Origin: Paralichthys olivaceus | Lineage: Eukaryota > Chordata > Actinopteri > Pleuronectiformes > Paralichthyidae | Assembly (NCBI RefSeq): GCF_024713975.1 | Contig: NC_091093.1 | Coordinates: 1,860,001 to 1,924,000, forward strand | Reading direction: 5' to 3' | DNA length: 64,000 nt | Shown here: positions 49,550-64,000 of the stretch, piece after piece | How positions within the stretch are numbered: position 1 is the stretch's first letter | How the letters are laid out: each line of letters begins with the position of its first letter | The notes under the pieces: model-generated | Database searches by the model: none | What the model saw: only the letters and a program-made list of their open reading frames with translations | What the model was told of the DNA's origin: nothing | Program-made: the position numbers and the translations under genes

Positions 49550-50197
49550 CCAGAAACATTTGATCAAACATTTGGCGAGTAACTGAAAATAGGCACAGGA
49601 ACACAGTCAGTGTGATACGCTTTCAAAAGTAGGAATGGAAAAAAGAAGACAAGCATTCCTTGTTGAGGTTTAAGGGCAGAGGATGTCAGCTTGTTAAGCC
49701 CTATAAGACAAATTGTGATTGTGAATATGGGCTATACAAAAACAAGATTGATTTTCACAGAAACTACAGACCTAGATCTGATTTCATGTTGAGATAGCAG
49801 CCATCAGATAATTCCCATACTTAGATAAGAACCTGACAAACAACACAAACCTGTCTCAGTGTTTTTCCATTACCTACATAACTTCCTGTGGTCAGACATA
49901 AAGGCTTGAAAAACATTACTTTCCAAATGATTAAGATTGAAACAGTAGAGGCAGAGCTATCCTCACATGTAGTCTTCAAAAAAAATGGATCCCACTTTTC
50001 CCATAATTCAAATTGACAATCTTTGTGGAAGTTAATCCCATGAAATTTAAACTCAGTACATCCCCATTTCAGAATTCCTCTTTAAACAGGGGGATAGTTA
50101 TGATTGCTGCAGTTCCTTCTGATGGTCATTAAAGCAGTCCAGTGCAGTCCAAGTGAGAGTTGTCTCTGCAGCACAGTGTGTCCTGCTCTCAGTGCCA

Positions 50198-53075
50198 TCA
50201 CAAGTCCAGAGTTCCTCTCACTTTAAACTTCTTGGCGGAGCGCTCACTGGCTCGCTGCTCAAACTTACTCCCATAGATGTGTGAGACGAAGCCGTTGATC
50301 TCCACAGCAAAAACACTGTTCCTCTTAGGGATCACTGGCACAAGTGGAGGGAGAGAAACAAAAGAACAGATGTGTTAGCCTGCTGAGATAAAAGTGTTTC
50401 TATAATGTACGAATGTGCCATCAGACAGATTTGATCATCCTTATGTGTTATGACTAAAGTCTTACATGCTGGTTCACACACATGTTTAAAGGAATAAGCT
50501 GAACCAAACTGGTTTCACCTTTTACCGTGATGTGCAGTTTAACAGCAAGTGAAAAAATAAACATCTTGTTATAGAAAGTATAATGTTGTATAGTATAAGG
50601 CGTGGTGAGGGGATTTTAAATAAAGTTGCATAAAGAAAAATGACAACATGGTCAGAATCATTCAAATGAGCAGCAGAATGTGAAATGAACTGGTTGTTGT
50701 TGGAAGCCAGCTAAAGGTGGGGTTCACTGAGTGAGATGGAGCTGTCAAACCTTTCAGTCTGTTCTCCTTAGTGATCATTTTGAAGACATGTTTGAACTCT
50801 TGGACTAAAATCCCTGTTGTCCCCACATACGATGGACATTTAGACCGGACCACTGTGAAAGTGAAAAGAAAAGATGGGGTTATAGCTGCATCCATGCTCA
50901 CAGAGGTACCTCCAGATAAGGGTCTATAAACAGTTGGGAGCAGCGACACTCAACTCTCTCGCAAATGTTACAGTGCAGTGATCATCAGGGGTGTATGTGT
51001 ACACCAACTGCACTTGTCATTGGCTGTGAGCGTGTCAGTGGGTCACAGTAAAAACTGGCTGTTCTCTTCTTCACAGACATCAACATCCTCTCTACAGCTG
51101 ATTGGTCAACATGTGTTTGATTGGTTGTTCTGGAAAAGTGGTTCTGCTGCTGCAGGTAAAACAGCTGCACACTATTGTAAAGAACAAAAATCCCTGGATA
51201 CGTTGGTTGAATATTGATTGTTTCATTTAGACCTGAGCCATTTCTAGCAACATGTTTTTTCCAGTACAGTAAATTCGCTCCATCATTAAACTTCATAACT
51301 CAGTGACTCATTTCTTGTGATTTGGCACTATACAAATAAAAGTCATTGAATCAAATGCACTGTGATGTGAACTTTAGAGAAAAGTAAAACTCCACCTGTG
51401 ATGATGGCACCATGGAAGTCAGCCTTCAGAAGCTTCTGCTGCACCAACTGAGGACTGCTGTGAAATTACAGAGGTTTCAGAGACTCAAGAAAAACCTTCA
51501 GAGGAGATGTTTCAAAGTAATGTTAGGGTACAGAACTGATTTACCTTGTTGGTTTCAATCCACTGCACAGGTCAATAATGTAGTGTCTCCAGAGCTCATG
51601 CAGAGGCAGGAAGAGCTCGTATCTGATGATGGTGATATAAATGGTGAAGATGGGGGAAGAGGAGGAGGGAGAGAACTGGGTAGATGAGCACAGTGCACAT
51701 CATCCAACACTTTTCCACATATGAGACACAACAGGTTTCAAATGCTTCAGGTACTTCACCAACCTCTGGTTCTGAGGCTTGATCTGGAAGATCTTCATCG
51801 CCCTTTTCTGACGAGCATTCAATCCTTTGGCTTTTTTACTACTCCTCTTTGACTGGTCCTTCTTGGGCCTGGAGTAGCCCAAGACCACAGCCTTGTGGCT
51901 CAACATGTCTTTCAAATCATGCCGTGCATCATGCTGAATGCTTTTATTTAGGAACGACTGAGTGAAGGCCTCCGCTTTGGAGCTGGTCTGAGACTGGAAA
52001 TGAGACAATGACAGCAAGTACATTTACAGAGCTTACATGAACTGACATCTCACCTGGAAAACATACAGAACAATGTCCAGGCTGCAACGTTTGTTTTAAA
52101 CTTTTGATAGAAAATTCTATCAATAGATCCTGCTTGATAGATTAATTCTCATAATTGACAATTATCATAAATTTTAGCTGTGAATCTGATGTCACTCTTT
52201 TGTCTGAGGTTCATCTGCACAAGAAGTCTGGATTCCACAGGATGTCACACTGTGTCGAACGAGAGGAATCTGTGCACCTCAACAGCAAGTAGCTTCACCA
52301 GGTCTTTAGGAATCCGGGTTCGAACCAGCGCTTCTGTTAAGACACAAATAAAACGTGAAATACACAAAACCTGATCAACTCACTGACACTGAAAAAGTGG
52401 CAGCTGGCCATAAAGACTTTTTAATTAAAAAAAAAGTTCTTCAGCTCTAGCTTTGTCGACTTTTATGTCAATTAACTATTAGTGCATCGGCTTCAATTAC
52501 CACATTCACATAGTAATTCTCGTTAGCATTCATTTCTCCAGTCCTACAAAATTAGACTGATCAATTCCATTCACATTACTTTTACACTTAATTTTTACAT
52601 TAGGATGATTTCTATTTTTATTTGACATGTACATTGAACATTTCTATATAAAATGTACTTATATTCATACAAGAAGTTATTTCATTTTTTGTGGTATTAC
52701 AAACCCATTCTGGGAAAATGTATTAAATCGTTCTGTATGAATTTCTCTGTAACTGTTTGAGACACACAGTAGTGACGTGATCACCAGTGGCCACAGGAGA
52801 GAAGCGGAGCTCGTGACGCACTGATGTGTTTTTCTTCACACCAGAGAAACCACTCTTCTCTGGCAGAAACAGTTTGACCCGCACATCGCCCTCTTCGTAG
52901 TTTCATCTTCATTTGAGTTCAATCATTTCTAGTGGTTCTAAAACGTCTCGTTCGAAAGTTGGGCGTGAACGTGGTTTACAGTCCACCTCATCGAACGTCA
53001 CTGCACCGAATCCTCTCCTTATCAGCGTGTCCTTTAAATATTAACTTCACGTCCGCGTTTAAACTTACCCTCCAT
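50198..53075 (-). CDS. pop4: Ribonuclease P/MRP protein subunit p29, complete, 7 exons
   Basis: Exons: 53069-53075, 52278-52333, 51764-51993, 51545-51622, 51396-51457, 50751-50852, 50198-50334, joining to 223 aa (human POP4 220). The protein is a core subunit of nuclear RNase P and RNase MRP, acting in tRNA 5' processing and rRNA maturation. Recognisable blocks: SSKAEAFTQSFL, KKAKGLNARQKRAMKIFQI, YELFLPLHELWRHYIIDLCS, then the Sm-like Rpp29 barrel with KADFHGAIIT, RSKCPSYVGTTGILVQEFKH and VFKMITKENRLK, ending YGSKFEQRASERSAKKFK and GTLDL. Exon 1 carries only seven coding bases (ATGGAGG). The first bases of exon 5 form a tandem acceptor (cagcag), so one Ser is optional. It lies beside the plekhf1 array in the same orientation, matching the human neighbourhood as I recall it. 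Confidence 0.95.
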
Positions 53076-53284
53076 TTGCACGTCTATGTCGAGTTCCCAC
53101 GGAGAGTTTAGGCAAATGCAGGTAAATAACTGTCAAGCTCTGCATGCACGTTCTCACTTCCGCTTCCTCTTCTTCTACCGTTGTGACGAGATGATGTTGC
53201 CCCCTGCAGTCAACAACACGCACTTCAAGAAAAAAGAAGAACGCTGTCCCAGAGACTTGTTTTATATGTGGGTCAAATGATGAA

Positions 53285-53870
53285 TGACTCTCTGAGATGT
53301 TTAGGGCCGATTACAACAACCTCAGTTGTGTCTGAATTTAGAATTAAGAACTTTTGGGTCATCCAGGTCTTGATGTTCTTGAGATATTCCTGAAGTTGAA
53401 CTAAGTGATTAGATTCATCAGGCTTCAGAGAAATGTACAGCTGGGTGTCGTCTGCGTAACAATGGTAGTGTATGTGGTGCTTTCTGATGAGTTGCCTAAG
53501 GGGAGCATATATAAGATGAAGAGTATCGGTCCAAGGACAGAACCCTGTGGGTCTCCATGACTAACTTGCATGTGCATGGAGGAATCTATCTGATAATTAT
53601 GATTTAAACCAGTATAGTGCTGTTCCTCTGATCCCTATATGTTGTTCTAGTCTCTGTAACAGAATCTTATGATCTATGGTGTCAAATGCTGCACTAAGAT
53701 CAAACAGGACGAGGACAGAGACAAGTCCATCATCTGAAGCCATGAAAAGGTCATTAGTGACTTTTAATAGTGCTGTTTCTGTGCTGTGATGGATTCTAAA
53801 TCCTGAACAACGTTTTTTCCACAATGCCATCTGGACAAAGGTAGAGGTTGACAAGGTGTAACAGGGCTGC
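53285..53870 (-). mobile_element. L2-like LINE reverse transcriptase fragment
   Basis: Minus-strand translation gives [40 protein letters not shown], then SHGDPQGSVLGPILFILYML and the catalytic box YADDTQLYISLKPDE. These are palm-domain motifs of fish L2-type LINEs, in order. Frame changes and missing ends make it a dead fragment. It starts only ~210 bases upstream of the pop4 start codon. Confidence 0.85.
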
Positions 53871-55954
53871 TAACCCCGCTCTAACTAACTGAATCCTGTA
53901 TTTAAAAAACTTTTCTTATCACATAATAATATTATCTTATGTAAGTAACATTCAAACCTTGCAGCATAATTTCCCCCTTTTTATACTGCATTAATTAATA
54001 TTGTAGAAATAGTATGTGAATAATATGTGAAAGATGATGAATACAATTACATTATAATGAACTCATATCTTTGTTGTCATTGGAATTTTTATATTCATAG
54101 TTTGTCTTTTTAATGTGATATTGTGTGGACTTCAGTCATTTGTTAATTAATTAAAAAACAGCCGTTTCAAAGGCTTCTGCTCTATATGACCTTTGACCTC
54201 CCTATTGTTTTTCATGTTATACACACCTCTATATGCAGCACACATTTAACAGCACACAAGTAAAATAAATACTAAAATAGTAAAATATTTATTTTAAATT
54301 GTGGAACCTTTTTTCACAAACAGTTGATAAAATGCAGAATAAAGTACAATCCACAAGTCACATATCAGAATATATTTTCCCAGTGTTCTACATTCAAAAT
54401 ACAAAGTACAAAAATATTTTCCCATAATAAAATGCATCAGAAGTATATAAATAGCAATATATATATATCCCTTTTTATACTGAGAGACTGGCCGATCACA
54501 TTAGCAGTTGCATTGATGAACAAAAGGCTCCATGTTTTTAGACATGAAATACTAATAATGTAAAATACATATTCTGTATGCAAAAACATTTGAGGATGAA
54601 ACTTACTTACTTAAATTTACTTCCATCCTGAGCTTTGGTTTTTATCAGTTCAATTTGTTGCATTTTCAGTAGGTGTGTGTGTGTGTGCGTGTGTACGTGT
54701 GTGTTTGTGTTTGTGCATCACAGTGAGACAAAAACATAAAGAGCATATTTTAGATTTCATTATGATTGCATTCACATAAACCGAAAAAAAAATAAAAATC
54801 TGGAACATGTATATGATTATGGTATTTCATTATGTGCTGTGGTGACCCTCTGAAGGGCAGTGGTTAAAAACACAAAGTGGCCATTCCCCCTGAGTGCAGG
54901 AAATGCCTCTTGAAGTAACAATGTACTCTACAGTCAAAGATTCTTCCTGGTTCCTCAGATTATTGCATTCCATACAGATACCAATTAAAAAAGCTAAAAG
55001 AAAATCCAAGATAATGATCCAGCACAACAGCATAAACTATAGCAAGTGAGCAAAGTGGGGATGGATTTAATACCACACAAGCTAATATGACATTGTTCGT
55101 TAACATGGTTTAATGAGAGTGAACAGCCGGTGGGTTTCGTGAAGCAGTCAACCTCCAATCCAAATTGTTTGCGCATTTCTGTATGTGTGTCATTGTTGTT
55201 CTCAAGGAGTGCAAAGTAACAAACACCCCAGACAAGCTGGGATGATCCATCATGTTGAAAAAAAATCTAAATTTCCTTGTTCCACAATGGAGGGAAATTG
55301 TAGGTTGTAGGTATGAAAGGGGCTCAAGTCTCTGGATCAAGATTTGATTGGATAAATAGCTGGTGAAGCTTCGTAACTCCTGACTTAAGATAAAATCCCT
55401 TTTGTGTTTGTAAACAAGCCCCCTATAAGCTATTGTGTTCTAAAGAAGCCATTCTCAAGATATTCTTTGCTAACACATTCACCAGACTTTGATGAGACAA
55501 TATATCTGGATTTTTGTGCCTGGACAACTGCGAAGCAAAACCCCAAATATCAAGCAATATCCCCTGAATTTTAATGGTTCAACTGCTCAGTGATAAAAAG
55601 CTGCTCTGGAGTCTCTTTCTACCACTTCACACTGATCTAGGTTCAGTTTTGTCACTTCGCTGTGTTGCAGACAGTGGTGTCAGAGATTGGCAAACAGACA
55701 TATACAGAAGGTGTCATTTTGATTTGTTCTCTCACACAGGTATACACAAAGAGATACTCTGTTGCCATTCAGGTAGTTGGCACATAACTTGTGGTACTTG
55801 ATCCAAACAAGAGTGACCAATGACAAATAATATGAGAGTAGTGATACACACAAGGAGCATGGTTTCCACACACCGATTCCTGCTTCTCTGACTCTACACA
55901 ATGGCTGACCCCTGCAAAACTGAAACTGCAGCTCACAGAGGTTTTAGAAGAAGA
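53871..55954. other. Spacer between pop4 and the two-pore channel gene
   Basis: AT-rich DNA with no recognised exon. It contains an interrupted (TG)n tract at 54672-54714. Short ORFs here lack domain features. Confidence 0.45.
54672..54714 (+). repeat. (TG)n microsatellite, interrupted
   Basis: TG dinucleotide run with a few cg/ac/tt interruptions. Confidence 0.9.
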
Positions 55955-56242
55955 AGAAGAAGATTTACTTTTATTGTGAAATTGTTCTCTGCATTTAACC
56001 CATCCAGTTGGCACCTGTCGAAACACGCACATGCATAGAAACACACACATTGACAGATGCCATGTACACACATATACTGGAGCGGTGGCCTGCTTTTGCC
56101 AACGCCTGGGGAGCAGATGTTGGGGGGAGGGGGGTGGTGCCTTGCTCAAGGGCACCTCGGTCGTGGCGAGCGGGAGCTGAGATCGAACCGCCAACCTTCT
56201 GGTTACTGGACGGCCTGCTCTACCGCTGAGCAACGGCCGCCA
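55955..56242 (+). repeat. Fish dispersed repeat (LINE tail or tRNA-like SINE)
   Basis: Starts with 'tttacttttattgtgaaatt', continues 'tctctgcatttaacccatcc', 'ggtgccttgctcaagggcac' and ends 'gagcaacggccgcc'. The right part contains a 'gatcgaacc' box typical of tRNA-derived modules. Similar ends occur at 24245-24440 and 27240-27460. Confidence 0.6.
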
Positions 56243-56403
56243 TTACTCATTACTCATAAAAATATGAAAACATACTGGTTTCAGTAGTAGAAGTAACATA
56301 TTACTATAATAAACATTCCAATAAACTCATAGAATAGAACATTGACCTCTCAGTGATCTTTACTGCAGATTGGTGCAGGTGCTGTGTGTGTGTGCATGTC
56401 TCA

Positions 56404-61150
<4,747 letters not shown>

Positions 61151-61515
61151 CTGACAGATCAAACAACACAACTATGAACCATGTCTGTGTGATGTACAAC
61201 TTACATGCAATTATTTCATATACAAGGCACAATATTGCTTTTGCTGTGAACGAATACAATCTATTAATCAGTGTTGTATGTTGCACAATGTATTCATTTT
61301 ACATTTAAAAAATGAATCTGTGCCATTGTATAATATATTGTTATCTAATTACATTGCATTTATGATAAAAGGATTTAATAAGAAGGAAACAACATTTGAG
61401 TATTTAGATGATATTGCTGAAATATTCTTGGTGCTCAGTCGGCTTGAACAGACTTTATTAAGGTGTGTCACTTTAGGTTTATTTCTGGAGGTGGGTGTAG
61501 GCAAGTTAAGCCTCT

Positions 61516-61638
61516 GTGTGCACAACGTGTGTATGTTGTGTGCACAATGTGTGTATCTTGTGTGCACAATGTATTTGTCTTGTGTGCACAATGTATTTGT
61601 CTTGTGTGCACAATGTATCTATCTTGTGTGCACAAGAT
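61516..61638 (+). repeat. 22-base minisatellite
   Basis: About 5.5 tandem units of 22 bases, each opening with the palindrome-bearing gtgtgcacaa (core tgtgcaca) and ending in a variable 'tgtatttgtctt'-like half. Units at 61516, 61538, 61560, 61582, 61604 and a partial at 61626. It lies in the large intron or upstream part of the two-pore channel gene. It translates as Cys-rich repeats, an artefact. Confidence 0.9.
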
Positions 61639-61640
61639 TT

Positions 61641-64000
61641 CCACAAGATAAAAAAAATATATATTTTGGGACTTCAGGGGCTCAGAGGTTCTAAATGAAA
61701 CTAGTGCACCTACAATCAGATGGTGAGAAAGTTAGAACCTCATAAAATCTGGTTAGAGTTGCATGGTGTGAATCTATATTTATAAATTAGGGGCTAATGT
61801 TAGCTGCTAACAGTGTTGGTCAGTTCGCATTTAACAATGAACAGCTATCAACTTAAGTGATGCACCTAAGTATTTTAGTTGAAGTTATATCACGTCTTGA
61901 TATGACTATAATTTTTTTTTTAAACCTACAGAAATGTCTGTTTTTCATTAGATGGATATCCAAATATTTATTTCAAGAAAACAGCCAGGTTCACCAGGTG
62001 AGAGAGTGAGGTCAAATGATGTTACCTGACTGCATTGAGCACAGCAACCCATTATCTAAATAGAACGCAGAAGATTGACATAGATTTGCATCAACTTCTT
62101 ATCTCATTTCATGTTTTAAATAATTTGAATGGTATGTTTGCCATCTGGCTGACAGCACAAAGAGGGAGAGAGGACGATAGAGAGACAGAGTAGGAGAATG
62201 AGCAGATAACGAGAGCATGAACCAGATAAGAACGTGGACAGGTAGTCAAGACCACACTGTCCACAGTTGTCGAAGTACCCACACGATCGGTTTGGTACTC
62301 AGAAAAGAGCCTTCCAAAAAAACTGGTTCCAGAGCTTTAAATGGCTGGAATTCTCCTCTGCGAAAAATGTGTTTTTCTGCTTTGCTTGCTGGGTATTTGG
62401 TGAAAATCTTAGAAAAGAGGTAATTGTGAATATTGGGGTTAAGACTTGGAGAAAGGCACTGAGCATGTTTCAGGAGTTAATTTTTTTGTGGATTCATGAA
62501 TTTATTGTCAGCACATTTGTCAACTTGTTTGCAGCAGTATGGCATGGAAGTAGCTACTCGGTTTGGGAATGTGTGTTTGGCTGTTTGGGACTTTAAATGA
62601 TTTTTTGTGTTTGAACCAGTGAGGTAACACTCATGTGAGCAGTCCACGACTAGCAGATGTTTCATAATGTAAAGTGTAGCTAACATTGTTTATTTGTTTG
62701 TGCTATATGTTAGCCCAGGCATTTTACTCCTTATTCCGCTCATGATATGTCTTGTATGGTATCAAAACAACATAGGAAGATATTAACAAGGTTAAAAACT
62801 CGATTGCATATAACATTACAGCCATCTGAAGGTTGGCCGCTATTATTGTCCCAATCTTTATTTGTTCGTGCCACTCCTAGAATTTCCTTTGGAAAGAGAG
62901 AGAGAGAGCTGTCAGAGGGAGAGGCTGTGCAGAGCTGGCACAGCAGGAGCAGTGGAAGCTGCACAGTTGCACTGAGTTGTCTAATAACACTCTCCTATAA
63001 ATGCAGTAGTGGCTAACCCTAACCCCTGGAAGAGAGGGAGGAAGAGACATCGACATCCTATCTGCACAGAGCTGGAGATCGAAGACGATCTCAGCTATAA
63101 GACAAGAGGCACGCAGCGTGAAGTCATCCAGGCTGGAAGGTGCAAGAGAGCGCAGACAGAATGGAGCAAATTGAATAGTGTGCAAGAACAGAGTTAGGTC
63201 TCAAGCTGAAGACTCTGTGTCTAGTGTGTGTCATGTTGAGAGAACCCACCTCTGTTACAATATTGTAACACAAATATTCAGATCTATTTCTTCATTCATA
63301 GGCAGCACTGAGATCAGTAGGTTAAATGTGATTAAGTCTGTCACCTGCTGTGACAGGATCACATGAATGTCTTTTAGAAGAGGGAAGAGGTAAATCTCCT
63401 GACGTTTGGTCTGATTGGACAGTTTACCTTGTCTGATTGTATAATGATTGGACATAGTGATGGTAGGCTCTTTAGCTCAGGTGTAAATACAGGGTCAAAA
63501 TTCTTGGTAGTAACATAGCGGTTTGCACTTTTTCGGCTTGTAACTTCAGTGTGACGTGCACCCAAATGTGTGTCAGACTCTAAGACTTTTAGACTCAGGT
63601 TATATAATTTGTATGAATGTCAGTTTTTTCAGGAAAGCCCAACCAGGTCTAGATCTAGTTTTAACAATAGAGTAAAGATGTCTCGAATCGGACACTGAAA
63701 ATAACTGGAATCATGTCCATTTTTGTAATCAACATTGTTGAGGAATGTTTGTATATCCTCACACATTACTGTATGTGCCACTATATACTGTATTATGTAT
63801 GTATAGTGTATAATACATTATATCTGTACACCATTAAGAGAAGAGTGCCTGGCTAACTTAATGATACTCCTTACTCTCTGAGCAGTACACAAAGGTCAGG
63901 TTATAGATAAAGGACCAACCAACAGTGCATTGTAGTGTCTACACCCAGTGACTTTCATATCTAACTCAGATGCCCCAGACAGAGAGGCACCAACTTCTTC
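61641..64000. other. Presumed intron of the two-pore channel gene
   Basis: I searched both strands for domain I helices and found none. A GA-rich patch is at about 62160-62215. The stretch appears to be intronic or flanking DNA; exons for the N-terminal half should lie further right. Confidence 0.45.

Larger units (their letters stand above)
45209..50108 (-). repeat. Tandem plekhf1 unit D (4900 bp, undeleted right end)
   Basis: Last unit, next to pop4. Its right part keeps about 368 bases (49297-49664) absent from A, B and C, including the right half of a MITE. Similarity to the other units ends at about 50108, where '...gggatagtta' continues into unique DNA leading to pop4. Confidence 0.88.

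Noticed and set aside
61516-61638. CRISPR-like regular repeats
   Set aside because: Contiguous 22-base units without unique spacers, in an intron of an animal gene; a minisatellite.
61278-61694. 138-codon ORF with repeated Cys-Val-x-Cys-Ala pattern
   Set aside because: The pattern is the translation of the minisatellite; no exon context.
62267-62596. 109-codon ORF as a missing channel exon
   Set aside because: It is on the opposite strand to the channel gene and has no resemblance to two-pore channel domain I.

Overview
This window is nuclear DNA from a teleost fish. It has vertebrate genes with many introns and GT-AG splicing, and a dense fish-type repeat load: Tc1/mariner, L2-like and other non-LTR elements, MITEs, a Ty3/gypsy fossil and (TG)n tracts. 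There are no bacterial-style operons, rRNA, tRNA or CRISPR arrays. I built the gene models by hand from splice sites, reading phase and recalled vertebrate protein sequences. No search was run.

Layout. Positions 1168-4758 (+) hold a complete five-exon rwdd3 (RSUME, a SUMO-conjugation enhancer). Positions 7440-30606 (-) hold a complete 21-exon pcsk6 (PACE4, proprotein convertase), tail to tail with rwdd3; its introns carry most of the transposon debris. Positions 31895-50108 are a head-to-tail array of four ~4.5 kb units. Each unit has one intact two-coding-exon PH-FYVE gene of the phafin/plekhf1 family on the minus strand. Positions 50198-53075 (-) hold a complete seven-exon pop4 (RNase P/MRP subunit p29). 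From memory, PLEKHF1 and POP4 are also neighbours in human, which supports the plekhf1 assignment. Positions 56404-61150 (-) hold the 3' fourteen exons of a two-pore channel gene (tpcn3 or tpcn2); its first channel domain should lie beyond position 64000.

Functional themes. PCSK6 cleaves secreted precursors. Plekhf1 proteins are PI3P readers on endosomes. Two-pore channels are endolysosomal cation channels gated by phosphoinositides or NAADP. RWDD3 and POP4 are unrelated housekeeping or regulatory genes. I see no operon-like cooperation, but phosphoinositide-linked endolysosomal genes lie on both sides of pop4.

Most notable: the recent plekhf1 quadruplication. All four frames are open, and the copies differ in the FYVE loop expected to enter the membrane. 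One array end keeps DNA that the other three units lost in a shared 368 bp deletion. In pcsk6, one intron appears to begin with GC, and two residues beside the active site differ from the family norm.
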